Shown here: positions 21,396 to 34,156 of the stretch, piece after piece | Position numbering within the stretch: the first letter of the stretch is position 1 | Layout of the letters: every line of letters begins with the position of its first letter | NCBI RefSeq assembly: GCF_947507565.1 | Contig: NC_089189.1 | Coordinates: 1,240,001-1,304,000, forward strand | Direction of reading: 5' to 3' | DNA length: 64,000 nt | DNA from: Oscarella lobularis | Taxonomy: Eukaryota > Porifera > Homoscleromorpha > Homosclerophorida > Oscarellidae | The notes under the pieces: model-generated | Seen by the model: the letters and a program-made list of their open reading frames with translations, nothing else | Told to the model about the DNA's origin: nothing | Database searches by the model: none | Position numbers and translations under genes: made by a program

Positions 21396-23084
21396 CAAAA
21401 CCAAGTACGATTCCTATAGAACTGCGAGACAAATATAGCTGAAACTTGGTAGTGAGTTACATCTGTCTGTTCTGTCCGTATGTCAAATATCTTTTCGGTG
21501 CTGTTCCATTGCACTGATTTGACGGTAAAAACGATTTGCTATTGTGTTATGTCATCTGTTCGTTTAGTCCGTACGTCAGTCAATAGTCGGTTTGTCTATT
21601 TAAATATAAATAGACTTGAAATGCATTCAACTTTACGTTAATAGATTACCTGTTGCATTGAGAAAAGGTCCAAAGCCCGCGGCGCGGCCACTAGCTAAAG
21701 TCCAAGGCTAAGGAGCTAAACCTACTAATCTCCAGACCGTTCTACTAACTAGCAGCCGCCGACTAAACCCTAACGCGAGACAAGGACCCGTGCTACTACC
21801 GTAGTCATGCATCGAGCACACGGATACGTTCTCAACTACCTGCTCTAGGCCAGATATTGTTCCTTGTACACTCTCAGCATCATACATCGTACATAACGTA
21901 GGAGTGTTATGCATGCTATCCACTAAGCCCTCGCACCCGCCCCTAAATTACACTGTCAGAAATAAATCCCTTGTAGTGTTTAGATTCGGTCGGAAATCGG
22001 TCTACGCCCAAAACGCGGCCAGTGGCACAGCATTCAATCAATCTCTCTATGTACGATGCAGAGAGGCCCACCCACCTGTATGTACGCCTACACCAATGGG
22101 AGCCCCAAAGGAAGGAGACAAACCTTGTAATCCATCGTTTCTTCATTTAGTGACGAGTCAAACACATCCAGTCAAAACACAGCCATACGCATTTTGAAGT
22201 ACTGTAGTACGAGTGAGTGACGCAAACGCAGAGGAGTAACTAAGCGCGTCGCCGTGTGAATGGGTTTGAGGGCCCCCGAATAAAACCACGGTAGTCGCCG
22301 CGAGAAAAAGTCGTTTTGAATGGCGTAAGAGTAAGCGCAGAAGCGATCGACGCGGGATTGCTTACCAGGGAGCGGATGCGCGAATGTATGTGTCGATCAA
22401 ACCGACCGCGCCCCCTCGAAAAAAAGCGTCGGTACCTTCCGATGACGCTTGGCTATCTTCTGAGTCTGAGAAGCGGGGCGTCGACTCGTCAGAGAAGTAC
22501 AAACGTCTCATTTTTGTCGCACGTCGGGGGCTGACTCAGGTTCCTCAAAAGAGGCTCCTTTCGCTCGCTGCACCTCCTCAGTAGCAGAATGACCATCGAT
22601 ATGCCTAAGAAGATTACCGAGTAACAAAAAAGCCTTCGGTTCTACACGCAGAGGGCATGAATTCGACTAACCAGGAGGTAAAAGTCCTTATTGACTTGCC
22701 GAGTCCAAACTCGGATGATGCCTAGTCCAGCGGACCGGTTACACGCGCCTTTGCAGCACAGATTTTGCCCACACGGCACACGCCGCGTACGCCATGGACA
22801 CAAACGGATGTGGAATCTAGGCCTTCTGCTCAGACGATCAGTCTCACGGAGGAACGGGAGGCTGCTAACTGTTCTAAAAGAGAAGCAGGACTAAAACAGG
22901 TCACCCAAAAACGGTTCAGTTCTCACCCCGAGTCGATGTTCTGTGAAGTCACTGGCGATTCCATCTATAGCCTGATCATAGATGGCCTGATGTAGTATGG
23001 CACCCCGATTCGATCGGCCAAATAAAATCATGCCATGGTGCATGATGGCAATCATACTGCAGCTCCGCCCTGCCAGGCCCTCTC
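21396..23084. other. Spacer without supported genes
   Basis: Several reading frames under 100 codons lack domain or splice support. Low similarity to a LamG upstream exon begins only near 23085. Nothing else was recognised. Confidence 0.45.
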
Positions 23085-23944
23085 TAATTGACAAGGATCT
23101 GGGTGTTGAAATATTTACAAGTACAGAAGCGCACGTCAACGCTTTACTAGAACCCCTCTTTCCGAGTAAGGATTTCTTTTGAAGGGATGGCTCCCGGCTG
23201 GCTTCCGATGATTAATTAAATTAAAAATTCTAATTATAGAAACGCCCTTCTTTCCGGATCCGGATCCGGTACTTCTGATCGACATGTCGGCCCAAATCGA
23301 TCAGCCAAAGGCGGGCAGCATCATACGAGATCTGAGCGGAAAGGGAAATCACGCCAAGGTTTTTGGCTCGCCAATATTCAATCGCCACGACCAAAAATGC
23401 ATGAATTCGATTCAATTCGACGCACACGACAAACTCGTCGTACCGCACTCAGAATCCCTCTGCATAACGAAACAGATCACAATTGAAGCGTGGCTACAGT
23501 ACTGAGATGGGTTATCTGCTCCTCAAAAAGGGCTCCTACGGCTTTCCTAAATTCCTTGGTGATCACGTATTTTCTTATCTTCACCTTCAACGGTTGGGGT
23601 ATTATCCCAACTTCGTTCTGAGTCAACCGGAGGCGACCGACAGGGACTGGCACTATACTTCGCCCTCACGTACGACGGAATTAAAAGTCATTCGATATTA
23701 CCTCGACGGCGAATTATCGAAAGAATTAGGTACAGTCGATTCCATTCGACATACTACCAGTTCCATAAGGATCGGACACTCCGAAGGATGGGTCAGAAAG
23801 GAATACAGTAATTTTGCTGAAAAATTTTCGGCTCTACGCGTGTCGAATATCGCGCTCGCTCTCGCGACGAGATTCTCGGAAAAGCTCTCATTCGCGGATG
23901 CAACTGCATGCCGTTGTAACCCCTCAGGAAGAGGAAGCAATTAA
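23085..23944 (+). pseudogene. LamG-like protein, copy C, frameshifted
   Basis: An exon ending at 23165 (TEAHVNALLEPLFP, CCGA/GTAAGG) and a large exon from 23240 (TATAG/AAACG, correct phase) match copies A and B: LLIDMSAQI, IRDLSGKGNHAK, MNSIQFDAHDKL, QITIEAW, GYLLLKKGSYGFPKF, RYYLDGELSKEL and IGHSEGW. Relative to copy A, five bases are missing near 23500 (TGA follows), two plus four bases are inserted near 23650-23690 and two near 23850, so the end reads out of frame. It is more diverged than A and B and represents an older duplicate. Confidence 0.75.
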
Positions 23945-24838
23945 GAAATGCGTGGCATGGACTCGTGTAACTGCCAGTGAGCATTGTGATTTGTATCGTA
24001 GACTAATCGCGTTTGTGCAATGTCTTTGCGTTCTACGGTATAGTCTGTCTCTAAGAAATCCTAATGCAGAAAGACCGTGCATGACGCCTTTGGTTCGGTT
24101 CCCCTTGTATAGTGCAGTTCACTAACACTCACCTTTTAGCTCCTTCCTTTACCACAACGTAGCGAAAGTGAAGGTGGTTAAGTAACCGAGGCCGTTTATG
24201 TTGTTTGATCGAGAGCGATACTTCCGCAAGCTACTTCAAGTCAAATCAGAGACCCATGTCGCGGCAATCACGCACGATTTGGAAAAAAAGAGCCAGTACC
24301 GTCGCGAAGTGCTCTCTATAATGGGAGACCCGGCTTTTATCAACATCCTCTCTCCTTCCTTGTTTACTTGAACTGATGACTCATCGAGTGTTATGCTATA
24401 CGCCCATCGCTGGCCTCTCAGTCTACCCTCTGCCGGAGTCGCCCCCGGCTGCACCAAAAAGGTGGTCTACATCGACGTCTCAGTCGGAATGGTGTGTACA
24501 GTAAGAGTACCGGACGATCATGCAGTCTTGCCGGCGCGGCGGACTCACTATAGCGTGGAAGTTGAGCCGCCCGGTCGGCGCCGCACAAGTTCAAGTTGGC
24601 TTCTATTGAGTGCTCTACAGAGTGCATGCATGCTGGAAAAATCGACAGAGGCTCTCTCTGCTAGCGCGAGTCGCGCTCTCTGTCGAATTAAGCGAGCTGA
24701 ATTCTATACGTAGAACAGTTATAACTCTGGGATCGTCTTGAGTCAATTAAGAGCGGGGCTCCGAAGTCATGAAAATCTAGTCGGTGCATTGCTAATCCGA
24801 TCTCTTTTCTTTAGAGCGGGAAAATCGCGGAAGCTGGC
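23945..24838. other. Spacer upstream of the second Kelch receptor kinase
   Basis: No gene is supported. An imperfect hairpin with matching ends TCGACAGAG / CTCTGTCGA lies at about 24643-24688. A short leader exon for the downstream receptor could be hidden here because its own N-terminus is a weak signal peptide. Confidence 0.4.
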
Positions 24839-27800
24839 ATGGTCTTTGTGTTGTTGTGTTACGGGTACCATGGCAACTGCGAGAGAATGATGAAAGTAAA
24901 CGACAAGACCTATCAAAAATTGCCAAGTCAACTTGGTCCAACTTCTTCCCACAATCAAGAAAAATCCCTGATTTCCGATATCTGTTCTGAAAATTCCGGT
25001 AACGAATGGTGTTTCGTAAATAAAAACTATTTCTTTCGAACAATATATCCGCCTAATGAACTATCATTCGTCACCTGTTCGTATCAAAGAGCGACGGACG
25101 AGCCAGAGAAAGTACTGCTTTACGGAGACAAGTATCCCTTCACGTGGCTCTACACCCCTTGGTCAAACTCGTGGGAAACGCTTCTCCCTCGCTCATCTCC
25201 AACGGGGCGAGTTGGACCGGTTCTGGAACGTCGAAGCGAAACGTCTATCATTCTCATTGGTGGTGCAACAAACACAGAGAAGTTTACTGACACGTGGCTT
25301 TTTTCGGGTTCCAATGAAAATTGGACAGAAGTCGCCGTTACGTCTCGCAGCGAACCGCCTCCCCCGTTGGACGAATTCGCCGTTTCTACGACGTTCTATC
25401 AGAACAAAAGTCGTTGTCAGTGTAAGACCTCGATCTTTGTCTTTGTGAACGACCCGAGCTGGGTTCTGCCTAATTATGAACTTCCATTTTGGGAACTTCG
25501 ATGCGTCAGCGACATGCATGACGATGTTCCACTTTTTCAGTGGATTAAAGGAAATGCTCAGTTCTCTAAAGTAGCACTACAGAACTTCTTTCTTTCCTGG
25601 GCACTGAGCGTGAACGACGGAACAATAAAACTTATTGGCCTGACCGATTTGTCTCCAACAATTTCTGCAATAGTTGCAGCGACACTAAATCTAAACGCTA
25701 AAATTGTCGCTGTGGAAAGCCTGACAAAACGTTCATACGTTCCTCCAGAGCTTATCATGGTACTCTCAACTCAAGTTACCGGCTTCCTTTTCGCGAAAGA
25801 AAACGCCACACTGTTTGTCGTACAGCGCATTATCTTTGCGTATAACTGGACGTCAAAAACGTGGATATACGGACAATGGTCCAATCCTACGACGAGCAGA
25901 GTAGCGGTTCCTACAACTGGTTCAAAATATGTCGTGAAAATGGCTGATCACTTTCTAATGTTCCGCGTGCCACTTTCGGACACAGAAATTCCGTCTACTA
26001 CTCTAACACACAAATTTACAGCATACTTCGACACTGCGGAAGGAGAAGAACCAATAGTGCGTCTTTACGCAACTCTGCTTCCACCCACGGTAGACGCTCC
26101 AATGCAGCTGATTCCAAGAACATTCTCCTACGCTTTGGTTGGAAGTTTTCTCTACATCTACGGAGGCCTTCGAACGTATGCCTCGGGGATGAATTTTGTT
26201 TACAGTAAAGCCCTTTTGCCAATTGTCCCTCTGTGGAGTCTAGATCTAAAAGCCGTTCAGTGGCAGCAGTATCGACCTTACAAATCTCCTCCCGTGCTTG
26301 CAAATCATTGCGGATCGGTCGCAAATGGCATCTTTCTGCAATTTGGAGGAAACAGTGCAGTGTACGATAACGTGAACATCATATCGATATATGACTACAC
26401 TGTTGAAGAGCGACTTCGGCTAAGAGAAACGATACAAAGCGGTCTATTGGGATTTGACACTAAAAGTAGACAATGGACCCAATTTATTAGTTTTTCAGAT
26501 CGACGCCCTAAAGGTAGAATGCGATGTTCCATGACATCAATGGCAAGTGGATCAGTTCTACTGTTCGGCGGCGTATACATTTCATCAGACGGAAGTTTGA
26601 CGGAATTGAATGACATGTGGCTGTTAACAATCCGGAGGGAGAACAGTGAAGGGTACGTCGCATCGTGGAAGCTCCTTACAACGACTAAATACCCGGGCAA
26701 AACGGGCCCCGCTTCTCGATACAACGCAATGATGGAGGTTCTGGAAGGAAGTCCAATTGTTTACGGTGGACGGGCACATAACAGTACGAAGTGCTTCGAT
26801 AACGTGCTCTGGGTGTACAACTTCGCACGATCGACATGGAAAGGACACGAACTCTTCTACGACAACAGAAGCGGTTTTAGTCGTCCGCGAGGAAACGATT
26901 GTCTGACTCTAGGAGCAATCGTTGGCAACAAGGTGGCGATAAGCTACGACTTCAACACGGGGATACAGTCCCCTCATTACGACAAAAGAGTTTACGTATC
27001 ATCGACTTATGTTTGGGACGTAAAAGAGCGCTTCGTTTTCGAGTTAGAGCCGTTGCCTAGAGACGCGAATCAAGTCAGTATGCTGTCGTACAAAAACAAA
27101 TTGATATCGCTGGGAATTAGCAACGGAGAGAAGACGACGAGTTCGCAAAAATTCTTCATCTTCTACTTGCCTCATCTCGGCTGCCCAGGTGGACATTATA
27201 CAGAAAACTTCGCTACGAAATCGTGTAGGAGTTGCGGTATTGGAGCGTATGCACAAAGTGCGTCGAGCGCTTGCAAAAAATGCCCCGTGGGCACGATTAC
27301 GGCGAACGTAAACGCCGAAAATGTGTCGAGATGCTACTGTAACCCGAACTATTGCGACTACGGAAAGTGCACGTTGACTTATAAAGGAGGAAAGATTAGC
27401 GCTCTAGCGGCTCAGTGCACGTGCGATCCCGGTTACACGGGCGGAACATGCCGCTACCCCACGTTCTACCTCGTGGGCTTCGGCATCGTGCTCATGACGA
27501 CTCTGTTCACTCTAATGGCAGTATGCATTCACAAATATCGCCAGTCGAATTTAGCAAGACAACGCAAACTGCAACAATTACGAAAAACGCTCAATATATC
27601 GGAAACGGATTTGGTCATGCTCGAAAGAGTCGATGGAGACTGTAGAGGAGGTTACAGCAAAGTGAGCAAGGCGACGTACAGAGGCATGTCGTACGTCGTG
27701 GTCAAAGAGCTCGAAATGGACATCGCGAGTTTGGACGCGTCCGTTCTCTACGAATTCATTCGGGAAATCGAACTCATGACCGTTCTCAATCACAAGAACA

Positions 27801-28615
27801 TCGTCCGATTTTTCGGCGCCGGAACGTTCGAAGCGACGCAAGGACCGTTTCTCGTCGTCGAGCACGCTTACAGAGGATCGCTGAAGAACATACTCTATCG
27901 CTCGCCTTATCTCGTAACAAACGAAATGAAACGTTCGTTCTGTTTGGACACGGCCGAAGGAATGAACTATCTCCACACCCAAATCCGCCGCAAATTCATC
28001 GCGATCTGAAAAGCGCAAATTTGCTCATCGACAAAAATAACGTCGTCAAGGTAGCGGATTTCGGATGCGCAAGGCTGATGGCTTTCGACGACAACGCCAC
28101 GAAACCGAGGTCACGCAGTTTCAAGCGACCGGCCGAAGCGACTTCGGGAGAATCGACGATTTTAGTAGAAGACAACCGCGTAACGGTTTGGTACATTGGA
28201 ACTCTCTACTGGAACGCCCCCGAAATACTTCTGAGGAAATCGTACGGAACGTCAGCTGACGTGTACAGGTAATTAATTACGCATTAATTAAATTAAAAAT
28301 AATTAATAATGAAATTAATTAATTAATTATAAGTACTTATTGCATGGATATGCCTGTCGTTATAGCTACGGCATAGTGATGTGGGAAATCGTGAGCAGAA
28401 CGCCTCCCTTCGAAGAGTACGAAGATTTGGCACAGTGTACGAGGGAAGAAGCCAAGCACATAATTGCATTGGAAAATCGACGTCCAACAATACCGGAAGC
28501 GACTCCTTCTACGCTAGAAAATTTGATTCGAAAATGCTGGTCTCGCGAACCTCGCGAGAGACCGAAATTTTCAGCGATTGTGAAAGAGTTGAGCCGATTC
28601 AACGAGTGGGAATGA
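24839..28615 (+). pseudogene. Second Kelch-ectodomain receptor kinase, one-base frameshift before the catalytic loop
   Basis: Paralogue of the receptor at 17895 with the same order: short hydrophobic N-terminus (MVFVLLCYGYHG), Kelch blades (SIILIGGATN, SYALVGSFLYIYGG, CSMTSMASGSVLLFGG), Cys-rich repeat (CRSCGIGAYAQSASSACKKC), EGF-like module (CDYGKCTL...CTCDPGYTGGTC), membrane helix (YLVGFGIVLMTTLFTLMAVC) and kinase. The first ORF stops at 28009, reading ...NYLHTQIRRKFIAI. If one A is restored to the AAA run at about 27983-27985, the protein continues NPPQIHRDLKSANLLI, VADFGCARL, WNAPEILL, and after an intron (28269-28365) YGIVMWEIV and CWSREPRERPKF to the stop at 28615. The glycine loop is degenerate (GDCRGGYSKV). 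One homopolymer indel is the only lesion, so either a young pseudogene or a base-calling error fits. Confidence 0.75.
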
Positions 28616-29485
28616 AAGAGGGACACTAGCTTGCAGTTCAGAGAGAGGACGACTGCATGGGCATGGAAGTGGAAGGGGAGGGATGCACGTAGTAGTAGTA
28701 GTAGTAGTACTTACTTCAATGCTGCGCTGTAGACTGTAGCAACCTTGGGGTGCATGCCGCGAAAAATGCGACTAGGAGTAGACGTCTGTGAATCTTTTCC
28801 GTTACATTGTACTCACTTTGGCTCGCTATGTACGTACCTTTATTTCTTTCAAGTCCGCTCTTAGTTAGGTATTAGTAAGAAGAGGTAATATCCCTCCTTT
28901 CAACGGCTCTAATAACACATATGTATAATGAATCTTTTGTCATCGAAGTAAATGCATCGCACTGTAGCTGTAGCCTCGATTCGAACGAATTCTCCGAGGG
29001 GTCCCCCTCCGAGTTCCCTTTTTCTCATTGTCTTTTAGGCACGTCTTTTGCTCTGCAATCGCAGTCTACAAAGAGTGGATAAAAACGCTGTGGACGAGGG
29101 GGGCCCCTCCCTACGAAATGGTGCACTGTCTCATGCAGGCGGTCTCGCTCTCTCTTTTAATTAAAGTCACGCAAACGATGCGCAACCGTGACGCGTGCGA
29201 GATCGTCGCGAAGCAATCTTCCACGCCAACACATCGCCGTTTTTTCTCCTAAACGTAAAGTGTACCCAGATAAGAGCGAGGAGTAGTTTAAAATCCCCAT
29301 TCTGATAAGCGGAGTCGGAAAAAGAACGCAGAAAAGACGAGAAGACGAGTCGAACGACGCGACACGCGGACACGACTAAAATGCGCATGCCTGCGTATGA
29401 CATCACAAAGCGGCATGAGGGACCATATCTGTTCATTTATCAAAAAAAGAAACGGCGAAAGGAGCCGCTAAAACTTTAAAAGCAA
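28616..29485. other. Spacer with (GTA)n microsatellite
   Basis: A GTA trinucleotide repeat lies at about 28688-28711. No gene is supported; the reading frame at 29028-29252 has no domain features. Confidence 0.5.
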
Positions 29486-30940
29486 AAACTCGCAGGACAA
29501 AAAAGTTTCAGTTCAGACAATTGGCTCGTCATCATGTGACCATCCCATCGGCTGCCCGAAGAGAGAACGACATCCCGTCAAAAAATCAATCGAACCGAGA
29601 TTAGCCTGAGTCTCGGCTCAACAATCAACGACGGATTCTATTCCGAAGCAAGCCAAAGCTTCGACCTCAGCCGAGGCTTCGACCAACGACGAGACCTCAA
29701 CGTCTCACAACTCCTCTCGGTCAAACGCCGCGGCGCGGAGAGAAAAAAATTGTTCAAGAGAACGTACCGAGATACAGTTAAAATAGCCAAAAGAGAATAC
29801 GAAATGGCTCAACTCAAAGCTGGCATCACGCCCCAAAGAAGACTGTCACCAAAGCATATAAGCAGCAATCGAGAAGCAGATGAAGAAGAAAAAATCTGCA
29901 ATCTGCAAAGACCAGTCGTAAGCCGAACGAAATCCCAGCTCCAAGGCGTACGTATGATCTATGAAAGAGATATAAAGTTAGCAGACTGGTACACTTATAG
30001 AATCCGGAGTACCGCTTGTGAAACAAGAAAGAAGCATTTTGAAATCCAATAAATAACCGTTGAAATGAGGAGAGAAAGAGAGAAAAGAAAAATCAAGGTA
30101 CAGCAGAATCATAATAAAAGTCACAGCGAGGAAGGAAATTGCGTATGAAAAAGACACCTAACATAATACAAGTAATAGTTATTAGTCTCAGGGAGCTGCT
30201 CACCTTGCGCAGACAAACGACTTCGGACTGAGCATAGATCTTCGTCTCCACTGGTCTTTACGAAAAATAGTTGCCACAGAGACATCAAAATGGAAAATGT
30301 ATTGATAAGCTAGAGAAGCAATCAATGAGAAGTGATAAACCAATTAGAATTGACCCAGCCCCGCCCCCCAGGGCACGGGATAAATTTGTATATAGAGGCG
30401 AGGTCATACCAAGTGGGCGTGGTCTTTTCTTCTCAACGGTGAAGAGCCAGAAATAACAGACATAGACTATATAGAAGCGGCAAGATGATTCTAGGATGCG
30501 CCATTGAAGATAATCTAACTGACTGCATTCATGGGTTCAGTGAAAAGCCGAGCGACGAGTAAACGTGTTCATGAATGAATTGAAGAAGCGAGTCGCGGAT
30601 CGGGCAGCAGTCGTGTTCTTCGCCAGGAACGAGCGAGATGCCAATCGGAAACCGTACTGATGGTCCAAACGTCGACGAAACAGAGGTAGAAACTGGTTTA
30701 AAACGAAAGCGAAAATCACAACTGTATTCGGGACCTTGAATGTCCCGGGCGTTTACTTTCACTGCGGTGTGCACGAAGTTTCCTTCGTTTCTGAGCCGAC
30801 TGCTGGCGTAAGAAGGAGTCTGCGTTCTTTAAAAAGAGCTAGCCTTTTGTTCTTGTTCTAAACGATGCGAATTTTTCTAGCCTACGAAGCCTTGGAGATG
30901 GACTAAAATTTTGGTTCACTTTGCGGAAGCGCCATCGACT
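29486..30940 (+). pseudogene. D1: degenerate relative of the C-family coiled-coil genes
   Basis: About 29530-30050 aligns with exon 3 of the C genes: CATCCCATCGGCTGCCC (HPFGCP position), GAGTCTCGGCTC, TCGAAGC/GGCTTCGACC and the coiled-coil start AKREYEMAQLKAG. It is broken by stops and shifts. From about 30180 it continues with sequence shared with D2 and D3 (for example GAAGTGATAACCAAT and GTGGGCGTGGTCTTT at about 30411), not with C exon 4. No start exon or CRE promoter was seen. Confidence 0.6.
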
Positions 30941-31672
30941 CTTTGAGAGACAAAAACGGTATGCAGGTACATAGCTTGCCCAATTGATGTTGCTTGTTGA
31001 AACTAATATTATTTATTTCTGATTACAGTATATATGAACCATAAGATCCTCTTGTGTCATGAAGCACGTGCAATGGCAAGCTTCACTGTACGTTAGAAAT
31101 AAATATCAATAATTTTTAAAAATCTGGCTTAGCAATGAGCTGACCAATGGGCATCCTGTGGGTTCGGAGATTGCTATTTTTTTCTTGACATATCGGCACA
31201 TCATGAGAGTAGTTTGCCGCTACAGTAGAGCTAAACCAAAGAGAGATTCACAAAACAGGCACGTACGTTTACAGAGAAGAAAGATAAATATCTGAATATG
31301 TAAAGCTACCAGTTCGAATTTAAGCCATTACTGTAAATATCAACGTAAATATTGACATTTTGAAAACGTCATGTATGGGAAGCGACTTGGGGAGGGGGCT
31401 TTACAAGGCGTCTAGCTTTAGACGATGTGCAGTAGAAACACGTACATCAGGCAAAAATTCATTTAGAATCTATTACCGGTACATTGTTTGCGTTCCTTTT
31501 CATAGAGGAGGTCAGATCATGTACGACGGTACGTACATGCCAGAGCCTAACTCGGGTACATGCGCGCTTATGACGTCATCAATGTACGTTGACAAACGCA
31601 TAGCTTATCCCAAATTTTATTCCTTTTCAGAAAGAAAATGGACTAAACAACCTCGGCCGGAGTTGGCGTACG
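30941..31672. other. Spacer between D1 and the C1 promoter
   Basis: AT-rich sequence, no supported gene. The frame at 31360-31728 overlaps the C1 promoter and is probably chance. Confidence 0.4.
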
Positions 31673-31777
31673 TGACGTCACAAATGCCGAAGATTAACAT
31701 CATCACAGCGCATGACGAAACATTATGACGAAATAATTCATTGTGATACACATCATTGTCGCTAAGAGACAGCACTC
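31673..31777 (+). promoter_or_regulatory. C1 promoter: CRE plus conserved leader box
   Basis: A perfect palindromic CRE (TGACGTCA, 31673-31680) followed by CAAATG lies 98 bp before the ATG at the same spacing as in C2. The block GACGAAACATTATGACG and a box GTCGCTAAGAGAC directly before the ATG recur in C2-C5. CRE sites bind CREB/ATF bZIP factors in animals; regulation here is inferred. Confidence 0.65.
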
Positions 31778-32867
31778 ATGGCTTTTCTCTCCTGCTTCGT
31801 GAACGCCTTTACGCAACTTTTCGCCTGCGGTACGCATCGACGCGGCAGAGCCGACGAAACGAACGCCGACGCTCCGTACGAAGCGACGCCGAAACGAGAA
31901 CCGATCGTCGACGAATCGCCAGCGCCGCTCGCTTCAGAGAACTCGGACGAAACGGAGCCCGATCCGGTGTCGATAAAACAACCGCGCGACGAGAACATTT
32001 CTTCGGCCGAGGTAATAACGAATTATAGAGACGAACACACACACACATATTACGTCAGTTTGATTTCTCTAAGGAAATTAAATTGAATGTAGTAGACAGC
32101 GAGACGTCGCCGGAATCCGTTAGAGATTGTATGTGTACAAATAATGAATCCTACTCATCCCCTATATTAGTTCTACGTATTCTACAGCCCTGGGAATTCT
32201 CGCCAATCATCCTTTCGGTTGCCCTGATCCGGAGCCAATCCCGCGGCCTCTCCCGCCGATAAATCGAGTCGAGACTCGTCTCAGTCTCGGCTCGACGTCG
32301 ACCGCGGAATCGATTCCGCAATTGGTCGAAGAGACGTCATCGACGACGTCTCGCGGCGGCGACTCCGCGGCCGACGTTGGCCGCGGAGGAAAAAGTCAGC
32401 TCGAGAAGCTGAAAGAAAAATATCGACGTAAAGTCGATAAGGCGAAGCGAGAGTGGGAATTGGCGCAATTCAAGGCCGACCAAGCGCTTCAAAAGATGAA
32501 GGCCGTCGCTGCCAAAGCCGAGGCAGCTCTGGATAAGATGCAGAAGAAGAAGAAAGCGGCTAAGGCGTCGAAGAAGAAGAAATCGCCGAAGAGACATCGC
32601 GGCGAGGACTCTGGAAAGCCGCCTGTTCTGGTAAACAGATATATAGTCGTTAATTAATTAAGTAGACTCATGTGAGCTTTACATTTTCAGACCGACTCCG
32701 GGCTCTGCGTTGCTCCATCTGCGTCCGGAGTTGAAGTCGAGGCAAATCTATCTAATCCCCTGGGCCGTCTGCCTCAAATTCCAAGAGAATGGGGAGTTTT
32801 TCACCTTCGCCGCGGTCAGCGATCAGACGCCAACGTTGAAGAGTTGGAAATAACCGATATAGAATAG
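31778..32867 (+). CDS. C1: novel coiled-coil family member, four exons, about 302 aa
   Basis: Exons 31778-32011, 32074-32128, 32188-32630 and 32691-32867 join in frame with canonical sites (GAG/GTAATA, AAG/GAAAT, ATT/GTATG, CTACAG/CCCTG, CTG/GTAAAC, TTCAG/ACCGA). Exon 1 encodes MAFLSCFVNAFTQLFACGT, whose cysteines could be acylated, followed by an acidic tail. Exon 2 encodes EIKLNVVDSETSPESVRD. Exon 3 has LGILANHPFGCPDPEP, a Ser/Thr stretch (RLSLGSTSTAESIPQLVE) and a long Lys/Ala/Glu coiled coil (KLKEKYRRKVDKAKREWELA...). Exon 4 has DSGLCVAPS, IPREWGVFHLRRGQRS and ends EITDIE. I recognise no known family. With C2 it is one of two copies without lesions, which argues for function. The coiled coil suggests a scaffold or oligomer. 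Confidence 0.7.
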
Positions 32868-33020
32868 AATAGATGTAGAATAGATATAGATAGATATAAA
32901 ATAGAATAGAATAGAATAGATAGATAGATATAGAATAGATATAGATATAGATTAGATGTAGAATAGATATAGCATAGAATAGAATAGAATAGAATAGAAT
33001 ACAATAGATATAGAATAGAT
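32868..33020. repeat. ATAGA/ATAGAT-type microsatellite after C1
   Basis: Irregular head-to-tail AGAATAGAAT and TAGATATAGAT units, starting in the last codons of C1 (ATAGAATAG) and expanding into the 3' flank. C2 and C4 retain only one or two units at the same place, so the expansion is specific to C1. Confidence 0.85.
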
Positions 33021-33188
33021 ACCGTGTACTGTAATAAGAAGTAGTATTGTGTGTTGTCAGTGTTCTGCTTTTATGTAAATTTAATTATACAGTATTCGCT
33101 CGCTTTATTTCTCTACTAAAAAATTGAACTAAAGTCTATTGCCGAGCGTTTTTGGTTTATTAGTATCACGAGAAACAAAGCCAATACT

Positions 33189-33259
33189 CGTATGTCCGTA
33201 GGGTAAACAGTTTTCCTCGTTTTTCTTGAAAAGCAGTGTACCCTACCCGGACATACGGG
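33189..33259. repeat. Hairpin element, copy 1
   Basis: Arms CGTATGTCC..TAGGGTAAAC and its complement GTACCCTACCCGGACATACG surround a T-rich loop. The left arm has lost two bases relative to the copy at 35881-35959. Confidence 0.65.
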
Positions 33260-33439
33260 CATCAGACAAAAGCAATAATTTCCCACCGCTAGTCAGTCCT
33301 AGTCAGTCAGGGGTTATCCTTCGCTAAGTTCTCGCGAGTCCAGATAAAAAGCAAAAGTTTATTTTTAAAAAATAGCACTAAAAAGATTTTTAAAAATGCA
33401 GTGTCTTCGTATGATAGCGAGTTCAAGTCTGTGGATTCC

Positions 33440-34156
33440 TCACAGGCTAATTCAATGTGTCAAAAAACTCGCAGAACAAAACAATTCAAACTATACTGTA
33501 AATATGTCAAGCGCAGCATTCTAGCCCTCAGCGCGGACCATCCGTTCGGCTGCCCCGAATGCGAACCGACGACATCCCATCAAAAAAATCAATCGAACCG
33601 AGATTAGCCTGAGTCTCGGTTCAATAAACAACTGCGGATTCTATTCCGGAGTGAGTCAAAGCCTCGACTCCAGCCGAGACTTCGACCAGCAACGAGACAA
33701 AAGAGAATGAAAGATGGCGAAGTTCAAAGCTGATATTGCTGAAGAGAGAAATTGACTGCAATCGCTGCAAAAGCCAAAGCAGCGATCGAAAAGAAACTGA
33801 AAAAGGAAGCAGGAAAGAAAAAAATTGGGGAAGACCTTTTGAAGGCAAACGAAAGCCCAGGTCACCACCAGGCAGGCTACGCTAATCCAAGTATCTATAA
33901 AACAGATAATGTTAGCAAGACTCGTACACATTGCAAGGCAATAGGACTAACGCTTGTGAAACCAGAAAAGAGGCGTTACAAAAAGCCAATAATAAATAAG
34001 CATCAAGGTGTCAAGGTATCAAAATCCAGGAAGTCACATATCAAAGAAGGGAAATTGCATACGAAAAGGCACCTAAATCAGATACACATTATTAGTTGTA
34101 AGTCTCAAGGAGCTGCTCAACTTCGTCTCGACAAACGACTCCGGACTGTGCATTGA
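33440..34156 (+). pseudogene. D2 C-family exon-3 relic with coiled coil
   Basis: Contains SILALSADHPFGCPECEP, then after a frame change a coiled coil (KAKAAIEKKLKKEAGKKK), and a Lys/His-rich continuation (GLTLVKPEKRRYKKP) that has no counterpart in C1-C4. The start exon, exon 2 and the GVFHLRRGQRS exon are absent. The later part ends at a stop at 34154-34156. Confidence 0.6.

Noticed and set aside
28687-28712. CRISPR-like or regulatory array
   Set aside because: It is a plain GTA microsatellite; no spacer-repeat arrays exist in this eukaryotic window.
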